Notes: a model not told the origin generated them from the letters alone. A stretch of 29,795 nucleotides of DNA from JAVBPR01 sp031549485 (GCA_031549485.1 JAVBPR010000030.1:1-29795); one strand, 5' to 3'; counted from the first letter of the stretch, positions 15,930-24,091 are shown. Numbers and translations: made by a program.

Positions 15930-15958
15930 TTGAAGAACTCAATATTTTTTGATAAAAT
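15930..15958 (+). promoter_or_regulatory. Sigma-A promoter of the DUF4364 gene
   Basis: TTGAAG (15930-15935), a 17-base spacer and TAAAAT (15953-15958) on the plus strand put the transcript start near 15965, 25 bases before the ATG. Its -35 is 3 bases from the -35 of the his promoter on the other strand, so the two promoters are back to back and may compete for polymerase. Confidence 0.7.
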
Positions 15959-15989
15959 ATGTAAGCACAAAAGTAAAAGGAGGGTGATT

Positions 15990-16535
15990 ATGGAAGAGCG
16001 GATTCTCGGAAGCCTTACAAACGACAAAGAAATAATGCTTTTGATACTTTTTATTATACAGAATTTTAAAGACGACGTCTCCCGCGATCAAATCCACGAA
16101 ATCGCCCTTCTCGGCGACAGCGCAAACTATTTTGACGTTAACTCCAATATTGATTCGCTTCTAAAACTTGACATAATCGCCTGCAACGATGATGTTTTTT
16201 CCCTTACCGAAAAAGGCGAAGAAGCGATTTCCCTTCTCTCCAATGATTTACCGCTTCATATCCGCAACCGGGCGATTATTAACGCCACCAAAGTTTTGAT
16301 AAAATCGCGAATCGAAAAAGACACCCCTTGCGAAATAGTTGAAACCGACGAGGGATTTAATTTTGTTTGTAAAGGTCTTGAAAACGGCAAAACCGCTTTC
16401 GAAGTTATGATAAATGTTGATACTATAGAGCAGGCAAAAATCCTAAAGGCGAATTATAAGCGCGATCCTTTTAAAATTTTTCGTACTATAATCGATGTTC
16501 TCAGCGAAAGCGGAGCAAAATCGGATAATAACTAA
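15990..16535 (+). CDS. DUF4364 family winged-helix-like protein
   Basis: 181 residues. The sequence matches my knowledge of DUF4364, a Clostridia family with an N-terminal winged-helix-like fold (NDKEIMLLILFIIQNF..., then a helical SNIDSLLKLDIIACNDDVFSLTEKGEEAI segment typical of a wing) and a mixed C-terminal domain. No ligand or target is known to me; a DNA-binding regulator is a reasonable inference. The frame is open from 15930, but the ATG at 15990 is chosen because AGGAGGGTGAT precedes it directly and the predicted transcript starts near 15965. It is transcribed away from the his operon and ends inside a terminator hairpin shared with the opposing gene. Confidence 0.88.
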   Translation: MEERILGSLTNDKEIMLLILFIIQNFKDDVSRDQIHEIALLGDSANYFDVNSNIDSLLKLDIIACNDDVFSLTEKGEEAISLLSNDLPLHIRNRAIINATKVLIKSRIEKDTPCEIVETDEGFNFVCKGLENGKTAFEVMINVDTIEQAKILKANYKRDPFKIFRTIIDVLSESGAKSDNN

Positions 16536-16564
16536 AATCCGCCGGCATTACGCCGGCGGATTTT
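16534..16564. terminator. Bidirectional terminator shared by convergent genes
   Basis: A perfect 13-bp stem (AAAATCCGCCGGC at 16534-16546, complement at 16552-16564) with a 5-base ATTAC loop. It lies over the stop codon of the DUF4364 gene and contains the stop and last codons of the opposing minus-strand gene (C-terminal N-P-P-A), so the hairpin is part of both coding ends. Confidence 0.9.
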
Positions 16565-17243
16565 CTATTAATAATGTTTTAAGAAATCTTACGCTCTCCG
16601 CCCGGCGGGCATCAAATGCTTTTTTGGCCGAAACGCTGAGATTTTGAGGCACAAATCGCATACAAATATAGTAATCATCAGCAGGAAGCATCGAAAAATA
16701 CTCCATCTGCGAAAACTTTGTTTCGGAAAACGGGATGGTATAGCCCGGTTTTCCGGTTATATCGGACAGCTCCGCAAAAAATCCTTCATCGGGATTTTCA
16801 TAAAGACTGAAAAACTCGTCAAATTGCTTTTTAGATATTATTACAATATCGCTTTCGCCCGCCGTAAGTTCGATATTACGTTTTTGAATCAAAGCCATGT
16901 AATACTGGTCGGTAATATCAGTGTCGGGAATCGAAACAAGCACCAAATCGGCATATGTAAGCCCGTCTGCATTAATGTCTTTCACATCTTTATACAGCGC
17001 TTCTTCAAGCGTTTTTTCCGCTTCGGCCGGAAAATATTGCTCGCCGAGATAAAGAATAGCTATATCCGGCTTTATCGCTTTTCTGCACTGCGAAACGCCG
17101 AAAACAATAAATAAAATCACCGCAACAGCGATTATCACTTTCATAAGGTTATAATCCATAAAAAGATTAAACCTGTCTTTAAACGGCAGTTTTTTTGTCT
17201 GCTCTTTTATTCGCGCAGCTTCGCTTAAATTATCTTTAGCCAT
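16548..17243 (-). CDS. Membrane-anchored extracytoplasmic protein, unknown function
   Basis: 231 residues. A basic cytoplasmic N-terminus (about 1-32) leads into one transmembrane helix (about 33-52, KVIIAVAVILFIVFGV), followed by an outside domain of about 175 residues. That domain has alternating strands and helices, with an ESDIVIISKKQFDEFF...FFAELSD pattern that recalls solute-binding-like folds in other Clostridia membrane proteins. I do not recognise a named family. The ATG is one base after the lysS stop, so it is likely co-transcribed with lysS. The final codons fold into the shared terminator. A function in lysine metabolism is not supported by anything visible beyond position. Confidence 0.8.
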   Translation of the reverse strand: MAKDNLSEAARIKEQTKKLPFKDRFNLFMDYNLMKVIIAVAVILFIVFGVSQCRKAIKPDIAILYLGEQYFPAEAEKTLEEALYKDVKDINADGLTYADLVLVSIPDTDITDQYYMALIQKRNIELTAGESDIVIISKKQFDEFFSLYENPDEGFFAELSDITGKPGYTIPFSETKFSQMEYFSMLPADDYYICMRFVPQNLSVSAKKAFDARRAESVRFLKTLLIENPPA

Positions 17244-17244
17244 A

Positions 17245-18723
17245 TTAGTCTCTCGGTTTCATGGTCGGGAAAAGAAGAACATCGCGAATTGACGCGGAAT
17301 CGGTCAAAAGCATAACGAGGCGGTCGATTCCGATACCGAGTCCGCCGGTCGGCGGCATCCCGTATTCAAGGGCGTTGATATAGTCCTCGTCCATAAAGCC
17401 CGCTTCTTCGTCTCCGCCGGCTCTGAGTTTGACCTGACGCTCAAATCTTTGCTTTTGGTCAATCGGATCGTTAAGCTCCGAAAAAGCGTTGCCCATTTCC
17501 CTGCCGGTAATGAAAATTTCGAAGCGCTCTGTAAGCTCGGGCGCTTCCGGTTTTCTCTTTGCAAGCGGCGAAACCTCGACAGGATAATCGTAAATAAAGG
17601 TCGGGGAAACCAAATTTTCTTCAACTTTACACTCGAAAACGTGCGAGATAATCTCGCCGCGCGACATTTTCTTCTCAACTTCTATTCCAATCGACGCCGC
17701 AAGCGCTCTCGCCTCGTCGTCGGTTTTTGTCGCGTCAAAATCAATATCGGCATATTTTCGAATCGATTCTATCATCGAGAGGCGTTCAAACGGAGCGGCA
17801 AGGCTGATTTTAGCGCCCTGATATTCGATTTCAAGAGTGCCGAGAACCTTATTCGCTATATGAACAATCATCTCTTCTGTTATGTTCATCATATCTTTAT
17901 AGTCGGCGTATGCTTCATAAAGTTCCACCGTTGTAAATTCGGGATTATGCTTTACGCTCATGCCCTCGTTGCGGAAGATTCGTCCGATTTCATAAACCTT
18001 TTCAAGGCCGCCGACGATAAGCCGTTTCAAATGAAGCTCGGTGGCGATCCGAAGATACATATCCAGGTCAAGCGTGTTATGGTGAGTGATAAACGGGCGC
18101 GCGTTTGCTCCGCCCGGAATTGTATTCAAAATCGGCGTTTCAACTTCGATAAATCCTTTGGCATCAAGGAATTCGCGCATTGCCGAAATTATCGCGCTGC
18201 GCTTTATAAAAGTATCTTTGACCTCGGGATTAACTATCAAATCAACATATCTTTGACGATAACGGAGATCGGTATCTTTAAGCCCGTGAAATTTTTCGGG
18301 AAGCGGAAGCAGCGATTTCGCAAGCATCGAAATTTCGCTTACATGGATTGTAGTTTCCCCTGTTTTCGACTTAAAAACATAGCCTTTAATACCGACGATA
18401 TCGCCGATATCGAATTTTTTAAACATTGCGTATTGCTCTTCCCCGACATCATCCTGCCTAACGTAAAGCTGGATTTTTCCGCTTCGGTCACGCAAATCGC
18501 AAAACGCCGCCTTGCCCATTCCCCTTTTGCTCATCAGCCTGCCCGCGAGCGAAACGGTTTTCTGGTCAAACCGGTCAAAATCATCAAGAATTCCCGAAAT
18601 TTTATCCGAAACATCGTAGCTTGTCTTTTCAAAAGGGTTTTTACCGGTTTCGACAAGCTCCGCAAGTTTTTCTCTGCGAATTTTTAGTATTTCACTTAAA
18701 TCCTGAATCATTTCTTCAGACAT
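17245..18723 (-). CDS. lysS: Lysyl-tRNA synthetase, class II
   Basis: 492 residues. It charges tRNA-Lys with lysine. An N-terminal OB-fold anticodon-binding domain (about 55-150, SLAGRLMSKRGMGKAAFCDLRDRSG) is followed by the class II core: motif 1 around FLDAKGFIEVETPIL, motif 2 FRNEGMSVKHNPEFTTVELYEAYADY, and motif 3 GLGIGIDRLVMLL near the C-terminus. AGGGAAG lies 7 bases before the ATG. It is read 62 bases after greA, across a hairpin that may lower read-through. Confidence 0.98.
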   Translation of the reverse strand: MSEEMIQDLSEILKIRREKLAELVETGKNPFEKTSYDVSDKISGILDDFDRFDQKTVSLAGRLMSKRGMGKAAFCDLRDRSGKIQLYVRQDDVGEEQYAMFKKFDIGDIVGIKGYVFKSKTGETTIHVSEISMLAKSLLPLPEKFHGLKDTDLRYRQRYVDLIVNPEVKDTFIKRSAIISAMREFLDAKGFIEVETPILNTIPGGANARPFITHHNTLDLDMYLRIATELHLKRLIVGGLEKVYEIGRIFRNEGMSVKHNPEFTTVELYEAYADYKDMMNITEEMIVHIANKVLGTLEIEYQGAKISLAAPFERLSMIESIRKYADIDFDATKTDDEARALAASIGIEVEKKMSRGEIISHVFECKVEENLVSPTFIYDYPVEVSPLAKRKPEAPELTERFEIFITGREMGNAFSELNDPIDQKQRFERQVKLRAGGDEEAGFMDEDYINALEYGMPPTGGLGIGIDRLVMLLTDSASIRDVLLFPTMKPRD

Positions 18724-18755
18724 ATTTACACTTCCCTGTTATGTATTCTTGAACA

Positions 18756-18782
18756 AATCCACGGGCAAAAGGCCCGTGGATT
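18756..18782 (-). terminator. Hairpin between greA and lysS, partial terminator
   Basis: An 11-bp perfect stem (AATCCACGGGC at 18756-18766, complement at 18772-18782) with a 5-base loop. On the minus strand the stem is followed only by a weak T-run (TTTGTTC), so it may be a leaky terminator or attenuator that lets lysS be co-transcribed at reduced level. Confidence 0.6.
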
Positions 18783-18785
18783 AAT

Positions 18786-19259
18786 TTATTTTTCAATTGA
18801 AAGAATTTTGAAAATCAAATTTCCCGCGGGCGCTTCAACGGTAACTTCTTCGCCTTTGCTTCTGCCGACAAGCGCAACGCCGAGCGGAGATTGATATGAT
18901 ATCTTCTGCTGGGCGGGATTTGCTTCGGTCGGGCCGACAATTTGGTAGATAACTTTTTCGTTATATTCTTTGTCAAGCAATTTGACCTTAGAACCGATGC
19001 CGATAACGCTGCTGTCAACGCTGTCTTCCTCGACAACAACGGCGGTTTTAATCATATTTTCAAGCTGAGTAATACGCGCCTCGACAACCGCTTGCTCGTT
19101 CATCGCGTCGTCATATTCGCTGTTTTCGGAAAGATCACCGTAATCCCTTGCTTGTTTAATGCTCTCGGTAATTTCCTTCCGGCGAACGGTCACAAGATTC
19201 TCAAGCTCGTTTTCCAGCTTTTGTAATCCCTCTTTTGTGATAACAATAGGCGTTCCCAT
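18786..19259 (-). CDS. greA: Transcription elongation factor GreA
   Basis: 157 residues, the usual length. GreA enters the RNA polymerase secondary channel and stimulates cleavage of backtracked transcripts. The N-terminal antiparallel coiled coil (about 8-75) carries the tip acidic residues in GDLSENSEYDDA. The C-terminal FKBP-like domain contains KVIYQIVGPTEANP and SPLGVALVGRSKGEEV. AAGGAG lies 6 bases before the ATG. A perfect-consensus promoter lies within the 3' end of the upstream gene. Confidence 0.98.
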   Translation of the reverse strand: MGTPIVITKEGLQKLENELENLVTVRRKEITESIKQARDYGDLSENSEYDDAMNEQAVVEARITQLENMIKTAVVVEEDSVDSSVIGIGSKVKLLDKEYNEKVIYQIVGPTEANPAQQKISYQSPLGVALVGRSKGEEVTVEAPAGNLIFKILSIEK

Positions 19260-19281
19260 AAAGCTCTCCTTTTATATGTCA

Positions 19282-20118
19282 TTAAAACATAATATTAGTA
19301 TTATAAGTAATTAAGGTATTTATGTCAATAGAAATCTCGTTTTCTGAAATAGCCCCGGCTTCGCATAAGTAGCAGATAAGCTCGAATTTTTCATATGCTT
19401 GCGGAAGCAATCCAATGCGCTCCTCCGCAACAACTATATTGTCAAGGCTTATTACATTGCTTTTATCTGTTTCAAAGGCCTTAATATGGCGTATATCCGG
19501 CGCAAGAACCGCTTTTCCTCTCCGCCTCTGTGCGGATAGGATTTTCAGGTCGTCTCCCATATATATTACTGCGCCGTACTCACCCGCCGACGGCATCAGC
19601 GCACTTATGCCGATAACCGCGCCGTAATTTTCATATAGTGCTTCTTTTAGCGGCAAGAATTTTTCCGCGTTATTTGTGATAATGGTTAAATATCGAAATT
19701 TTTTCGCGGCAAAGCTAATGATTTCAAAGCTGTTCGAACGCCCCTCAAGGTCGATAAATGCCGCTTTTTCCGCCTTTGTTTCTCTGTAAAGGGCGGAAAC
19801 AAGTTTTCTATATGCAAGGCTTTTTAGCGCAGTTTTCCGCGGCGGGCTCATCCCGATAAAAGAAAGATATTCTGATAGCTCTTTTTTATGAATTCCCGCC
19901 ACGCAGAAGCAGTCGCAGGAAGAAAGATAGCCGCTTTCCAAAAGCCTTGTAAAAACTTTTTTTAAATTCACCTTTCGGGCAAGCAGCGAAACTTCTATAA
20001 ACATCGCAAGTGCAGATGTTTCAGCGATATTTTTCATCTCTGCTTTGATTATAGCTTTTTTTCTAAAGAAGAATCTGCGCTCATTTTCCTCTTTTTTTAT
20101 TTCAATTAGGGCAAGCAA
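19282..20118 (-). CDS. Conserved-looking cytoplasmic protein, unknown function
   Basis: 278 residues, no signal peptide or membrane helix. I do not recognise the family. The N-terminus is basic and helical. The middle (about 140-215) alternates strands and helices (FRYLTIITNNAEKF, then GAVIGISALMPSAGEYGAVIYMGDD) in a way that suggests a Rossmann-like nucleotide-binding fold, and a short C-F-C-V segment near residue 70 carries three nearby cysteines. The start is TTG at 20118 with GGAG 7 bases upstream; no earlier in-frame start is better. It lies after the M23-peptidase terminator and ends just before greA. The gene has normal codon use for the window, so it looks native, but its function is open. 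Confidence 0.7.
   Translation of the reverse strand: MLALIEIKKEENERRFFFRKKAIIKAEMKNIAETSALAMFIEVSLLARKVNLKKVFTRLLESGYLSSCDCFCVAGIHKKELSEYLSFIGMSPPRKTALKSLAYRKLVSALYRETKAEKAAFIDLEGRSNSFEIISFAAKKFRYLTIITNNAEKFLPLKEALYENYGAVIGISALMPSAGEYGAVIYMGDDLKILSAQRRRGKAVLAPDIRHIKAFETDKSNVISLDNIVVAEERIGLLPQAYEKFELICYLCEAGAISENEISIDINTLITYNTNIMF
19300..19328 (-). promoter_or_regulatory. Perfect-consensus sigma-A promoter for greA
   Basis: The minus strand reads TTGACA (19328-19323), 17 bases, TATAAT (19305-19300). The predicted start is near 19293, about 34 bases before the greA ATG. The promoter lies inside the last codons of the upstream unknown gene. Confidence 0.88.
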
Positions 20119-20178
20119 AATCCGTCTCCAACATCACATTTATGCCTATAATATGCAAAAGCCCGAGTTCTTATACAT

Positions 20179-20210
20179 AAGAAAAATCCGCCTTTGGGCG
20201 GATTTTTCTT
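20179..20210 (-). terminator. Intrinsic terminator after the M23 peptidase gene
   Basis: A perfect 14-bp stem (arms 20179-20192 and 20197-20210, core ATCCGCC) with a TTTG loop and a T-rich right arm on the minus strand, 15 bases after the stop codon. It closes the cdaR-ftsE-ftsX-M23 transcript. Confidence 0.92.
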
Positions 20211-20224
20211 TAATTTATATTTTA

Positions 20225-21388
20225 TCAAGAAAAATAATTCATCGGGTTTACCGTCGAGCCGTTTATACGCACTTCGAAATGCAGATGGTTTCCGGTTGAA
20301 TAGCCGGTCGAACCCACACCGCCGATTTTCTGACCTTTTTGGACCTTATCACCCACTCCGAACGGAGACAGCGACATCATATGTGCATAGAGAGTCGCCC
20401 TTCCGCCTCCGTGGTCGATAATTATGTAGTTCCCGTATGCCGAGTTGAATTTCGATGTTACAACGGTGCCGCTGTTCATCGCAACGATCGCGGTGCCGCG
20501 CGGCGCACCTATATCGGTTCCGGTGTGAAGTTTATAAACTCCGGTAATCGGATGAACTCGCATTCCGTATGGGCAACTGATCTTTGTATATCCCGGAATC
20601 GGCCAAGTGAATTCGCCACCAACGTAGTCTCCGCCTTTTTTCGAAAGCTCTTTAAGCTGTTTTTCGATTTCATTTTCTATTTTATCTTCAGCGGCTTCGA
20701 TTTCTTTTATTTCTTCTTTTGTCTTGTTCGCGCTTGTATTAAGCTCTTTAATAAGTTTTTCGCTTTGGTCGAGCTTTTCATCAAGTTCCGCTTCGGAGGC
20801 TTTCAGATTATTTCTGTATGTAACTTGCGACGCTTTGTCAGCCTCAATTTCCGCCTTTACAAGGAGAATTTCGTTTCTGTCGTCCCGAAGCGATTTGATA
20901 AACCTGTTGTCATACTCAAGAAGATTTTGGATAATATCCATTCTTGTAAGCATATCTGAAAAACTATCCGCCTCAAGGAAAACACCGAGAGTTGAAACAG
21001 GCCCTTCTTCATATGAAGCGCGGATACGAAGTTTGAAAACGTCATATTTCTCATAAATTTGGTCTTGAATTTTGTTTGCCTGCGTTTCCTTTGTGCCAAT
21101 CTGCGACGAAAGAGAGGAAATAATATCGTTTGTTTTCGAAATTTTATTTTCAAGAATATCAATTTCCCTATCAAGGCTTTCTTTGATCGCCGTCTGATCT
21201 TTTGATTGATTTTTTAAACTTTCGTATTCTTTTTCGGCCTCTTTTTTTCTCTTGTCAAGGTCAGCAAGCTCGTCCTCGAGCTTTTTTACCGAGGCTGCCG
21301 AAGCGGCCTCTGCGTAAACAGCGTAATTTGGCAAAACCAACGCAACGCAAAAACAAATCAGCAGGATAATACAAATTGCTTTTTTCAT
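20225..21388 (-). CDS. Secreted coiled-coil M23 metallopeptidase (EnvC/PcsB-like partner of FtsEX)
   Basis: 387 residues. A signal peptide (about 1-28, ending A-V-Y-A-E-A) is followed by a long charged coiled coil (about 32-250) and a C-terminal M23 (LytM) peptidase domain (about 270-385). Zinc ligands are visible in HTGTDIG and HLHFEVR, with YAHM between, so the enzyme should be an active peptidoglycan endopeptidase. This is the arrangement of the EnvC type and, in role, of PcsB and CwlO, hydrolases or activators controlled by FtsEX. It lies 12 bases after ftsX with AAGGAGG before the ATG, which supports the partnership. Confidence 0.93.
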   Translation of the reverse strand: MKKAICIILLICFCVALVLPNYAVYAEAASAASVKKLEDELADLDKRKKEAEKEYESLKNQSKDQTAIKESLDREIDILENKISKTNDIISSLSSQIGTKETQANKIQDQIYEKYDVFKLRIRASYEEGPVSTLGVFLEADSFSDMLTRMDIIQNLLEYDNRFIKSLRDDRNEILLVKAEIEADKASQVTYRNNLKASEAELDEKLDQSEKLIKELNTSANKTKEEIKEIEAAEDKIENEIEKQLKELSKKGGDYVGGEFTWPIPGYTKISCPYGMRVHPITGVYKLHTGTDIGAPRGTAIVAMNSGTVVTSKFNSAYGNYIIIDHGGGRATLYAHMMSLSPFGVGDKVQKGQKIGGVGSTGYSTGNHLHFEVRINGSTVNPMNYFS

Positions 21389-21400
21389 TTTCCGCCCTCC

Positions 21401-22285
21401 TTAAACATCAAGATATCTGCGAATCGCGATAGCGCTTCCGATAATTCCTATCAACGCTCCGCCGGCAACCAAGAGGATTGCTGTTTTATCCACAAGCGTA
21501 GTAAAAGGAATAAGCTGAATCATAAGGCTGCTTTGCATCATTCTCTCAAATAATGCGTAATAAGCGTACCATGTGAGGAAGAATGATACCGCGCCGGCAA
21601 AACAACCTATTATGCCGCCTTCAAAGATAAAAGGCCACCTAATAAACCAGTTTGTCGCACCGACATATTTCATGATATTTATCTGTTTTCGATATGTAAA
21701 ACGCGCAAGTTTAATTGTATTTACAATTATAAACAGCGAAGAGGCAAAGAGAAGAAGCATCACCCAGAAACTTATATTTCCAACAATGTCGGCGATAGAA
21801 GTAATTTTATCAACGATATCCGCGCGGCTTCTGATATTTGCAATCCCTTCGGTATCTTTTACCTGCTGCAACGTAGTGTCAAAGAGTTCCAAATCCTCAA
21901 ATTTGATTTTAAAAGAATTACGCAAAGGGTTATCGTCAACTATATCAAATATAGCGGAATAATCATTTGCGGACTGCTTGAATTCTTCGAGCGCCTGCTC
22001 TTTAGAAACATAGACTATTTCGCTTATATTCGGGATTTCGTTTAGCTTTGCTTCGAGCGCCGAAATTGCGTCGGCATCATATGCCTCATCTATAAAGGCG
22101 ACAATTTCGTTTTTATCCTCCATGTCCTTTATGAGCATGTTTAAGTTTAGCGAAACAAGGGCAAAACAGCTCATGATAAAAAGGCATGCGGCCAAAACTA
22201 TAATAGAGGCAAGGCTCATTACCTTGTTGCTCCAAAAATACCGAAAACCCTGCCCGATCGAGTGAAAGATACCGTTAGACTTCAT
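21401..22285 (-). CDS. ftsX: Cell division ABC transporter permease FtsX
   Basis: 294 residues. FtsX is the membrane half of FtsEX; it transmits ATP-driven movement to peptidoglycan hydrolases at the septum. Four membrane helices are visible: one near residues 24-50, then an extracellular domain (about 55-165), and three C-terminal helices. The frame is open to 22375, but the ATG at 22285 gives MKSNGIFHSIGQGFRYFWSN, the normal FtsX N-terminus, with GAGGAGG 9 bases upstream inside ftsE. It overlaps ftsE by 11 bases. Confidence 0.95.
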   Translation of the reverse strand: MKSNGIFHSIGQGFRYFWSNKVMSLASIIVLAACLFIMSCFALVSLNLNMLIKDMEDKNEIVAFIDEAYDADAISALEAKLNEIPNISEIVYVSKEQALEEFKQSANDYSAIFDIVDDNPLRNSFKIKFEDLELFDTTLQQVKDTEGIANIRSRADIVDKITSIADIVGNISFWVMLLLFASSLFIIVNTIKLARFTYRKQINIMKYVGATNWFIRWPFIFEGGIIGCFAGAVSFFLTWYAYYALFERMMQSSLMIQLIPFTTLVDKTAILLVAGGALIGIIGSAIAIRRYLDV

Positions 22286-22958
22286 CGTAAGTACCCTCCT
22301 CATCGTCGCGCCGCAGATTGCCGTCCTCCAAATATATAACGCGCTTTTTAAATTCGTTAACGATATGTTTATCATGTGTTACGACAAGAACGGTTGTCTT
22401 GCGCTTGTTTATCTGATTAAGAAGCTCCATAATCTCGGCGCTCATTTTCGGATCGACATTGCCCGTGGGCTCGTCCGCGATAATAAGCGAAGGATTATTT
22501 ACAAGCGCCCTTGCAAGAGCAACCCTCTGCTGCTCTCCGCCCGAAAGCTGCGTCGGAAACGCCTTTTCCTTTTCGGTTATACCCATAAGGTCAAGAATAT
22601 ACATAACGCGGCGGCGGATGCTTTTTTTAGACGCCCCGGTTATCCGCATTGCAAACGCGACATTCTCAAAAACGGTCATGTCCGGAATCAGGCGAAAATC
22701 TTGGAACATAACTCCCATCGTCCTGCGAAGATGCGGTATTTTGCGTTTTTTTATTTTTGAAAGATTGTATCCGTTGACCGAAATTTCGCCTTGCGAAACC
22801 TCCTCTTCTCGCATGAGAAGTTTGATTATGGTCGATTTCCCCGCGCCGCTCGGCCCGATGATAAATACGAATTCACCATCGTCGATATGCAGATTTACAT
22901 TATTAAGCGCGGTTGTCCCGTTTTCATAAACTTTGGATACGTCTTTGAATTCAATCAT
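22275..22958 (-). CDS. ftsE: Cell division ABC transporter ATP-binding protein FtsE
   Basis: 227 residues. Walker A GPSGAGKST (35-43), Q-loop FQDFRLIPDMTVFENV, signature LSGGEQQR, Walker B LIIADEPTGNVD and the switch His in VTHDKHI are intact. It powers FtsX at the divisome. It is read 21 bases after the cdaR gene with AGAGGACG before the ATG. Confidence 0.97.
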   Translation of the reverse strand: MIEFKDVSKVYENGTTALNNVNLHIDDGEFVFIIGPSGAGKSTIIKLLMREEEVSQGEISVNGYNLSKIKKRKIPHLRRTMGVMFQDFRLIPDMTVFENVAFAMRITGASKKSIRRRVMYILDLMGITEKEKAFPTQLSGGEQQRVALARALVNNPSLIIADEPTGNVDPKMSAEIMELLNQINKRKTTVLVVTHDKHIVNEFKKRVIYLEDGNLRRDDEEGTYDEV

Positions 22959-22979
22959 AAACGTCCTCTTTTTTGTTCT

Positions 22980-24056
22980 TTAAAAAGTTGTTGTGTTTAA
23001 ATACCGCTTGACCATAAGGGCAACTTTAAAGGTTATTGCGTCCTCAAATTCCCTGATATCAAGCCCTGTGATTTTTTTGATTTTATCAAGGCGGTATACA
23101 AGAGTGTTGCGGTGAACAAACAGCTTGCGCGAAGTTTCCGAGATATTCAGGCTGTTTTCAAAAAATTTCTGAACGGTAAAAAGCGTTTCCTGGTCAAGGG
23201 CATCAATAGAATTATTTTTAAAAACCTCGGCTAAAAACATTTCGCAAAGCGTTGTCGGAAGCTGATAAATAATTCTTCCGATGCCGAGATTTTCATAACT
23301 TATGACCGTTCGCTCGGTATCAAAAACCCTGCCGACTTCAAGCGCCGTTTTCGCCTCTCTGAAAGAAAGCGCAAGATCTTTAACATCATCGACAATCGAA
23401 CCGATACCGATGCTGCATTTGACGAAAAATTCACCCGAAAGTGTATCGCTGATTTCACGGCCGATTTTGCCGATGTCCTTTTGGGTTTTATTATCAAGCT
23501 CTTTGACAATCACAATGTTTTTCTCGTCAACGCTGATAACATAATCCTTGCCCTTTTCGGGGAACATGTTGCGCACAACGTCAAAAACCGAAACGTCGTG
23601 ATTTCCCTCGGGCTCGATAAGAAAAACGACACGCTTTGCTTCGCTAATGAAGCCAAGCTCTTTTGCCTTGAAATAAATCTCGCCCGGCAAAATATTGTCG
23701 ATAAGAATATTTTTAATCAAATTGCTTTTGTCGTTTTTTTCGTCAAAATAAATGCGAAGGTTTTGAAGCAAAACCGAAATTATGCATGCAAAACTCTTTG
23801 CGGTTTCATCAATCCCCTCGACAAAAACATAGTCCGACGGCTTCCCTTTTGTGTGAATTGATTTAACCGTAAATCCCAGAATCGCCGTATATTCATCTGA
23901 ATAGCCCTGCTCGTTTATAAAATCCTCGCGGGATGTTCCGACAAGGGTGAGGTCGTTACATGCGACAACAATCGCGTTTTCATCGATAATACCGAGAACA
24001 CGGCCGCCGACATCTTTCATCTGATGTATGACCTGTTGATATAGCCTATTTGCCAT
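22980..24056 (-). CDS. CdaR/PucR-type transcriptional regulator
   Basis: 358 residues. An N-terminal putative sugar-diacid recognition domain (about 1-130, KDVGGRVLGIIDENAIVVAC) is followed by a middle domain (about 165-270) and a C-terminal PucR-type helix-turn-helix (about 295-352, LNISETSRKLFVHRNTLVYRLDKI). The family usually activates sugar-acid or purine genes, but a member sitting directly before ftsE is seen in several Clostridia, so a cell-envelope or division target is possible; that is inference. It has its own promoter with a large palindrome next to the -35. GGGGGCG lies 5 bases before the ATG. Confidence 0.9.
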   Translation of the reverse strand: MANRLYQQVIHQMKDVGGRVLGIIDENAIVVACNDLTLVGTSREDFINEQGYSDEYTAILGFTVKSIHTKGKPSDYVFVEGIDETAKSFACIISVLLQNLRIYFDEKNDKSNLIKNILIDNILPGEIYFKAKELGFISEAKRVVFLIEPEGNHDVSVFDVVRNMFPEKGKDYVISVDEKNIVIVKELDNKTQKDIGKIGREISDTLSGEFFVKCSIGIGSIVDDVKDLALSFREAKTALEVGRVFDTERTVISYENLGIGRIIYQLPTTLCEMFLAEVFKNNSIDALDQETLFTVQKFFENSLNISETSRKLFVHRNTLVYRLDKIKKITGLDIREFEDAITFKVALMVKRYLNTTTF

Positions 24057-24091
24057 GTTATCGCCCCCAACTGTTAATAAATCATTATTTA

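Noticed and set aside
17449..18687. Long open frame on the plus strand opposite lysS
   Set aside because: It is the antisense shadow of lysS; no ribosome binding site or recognisable protein features.
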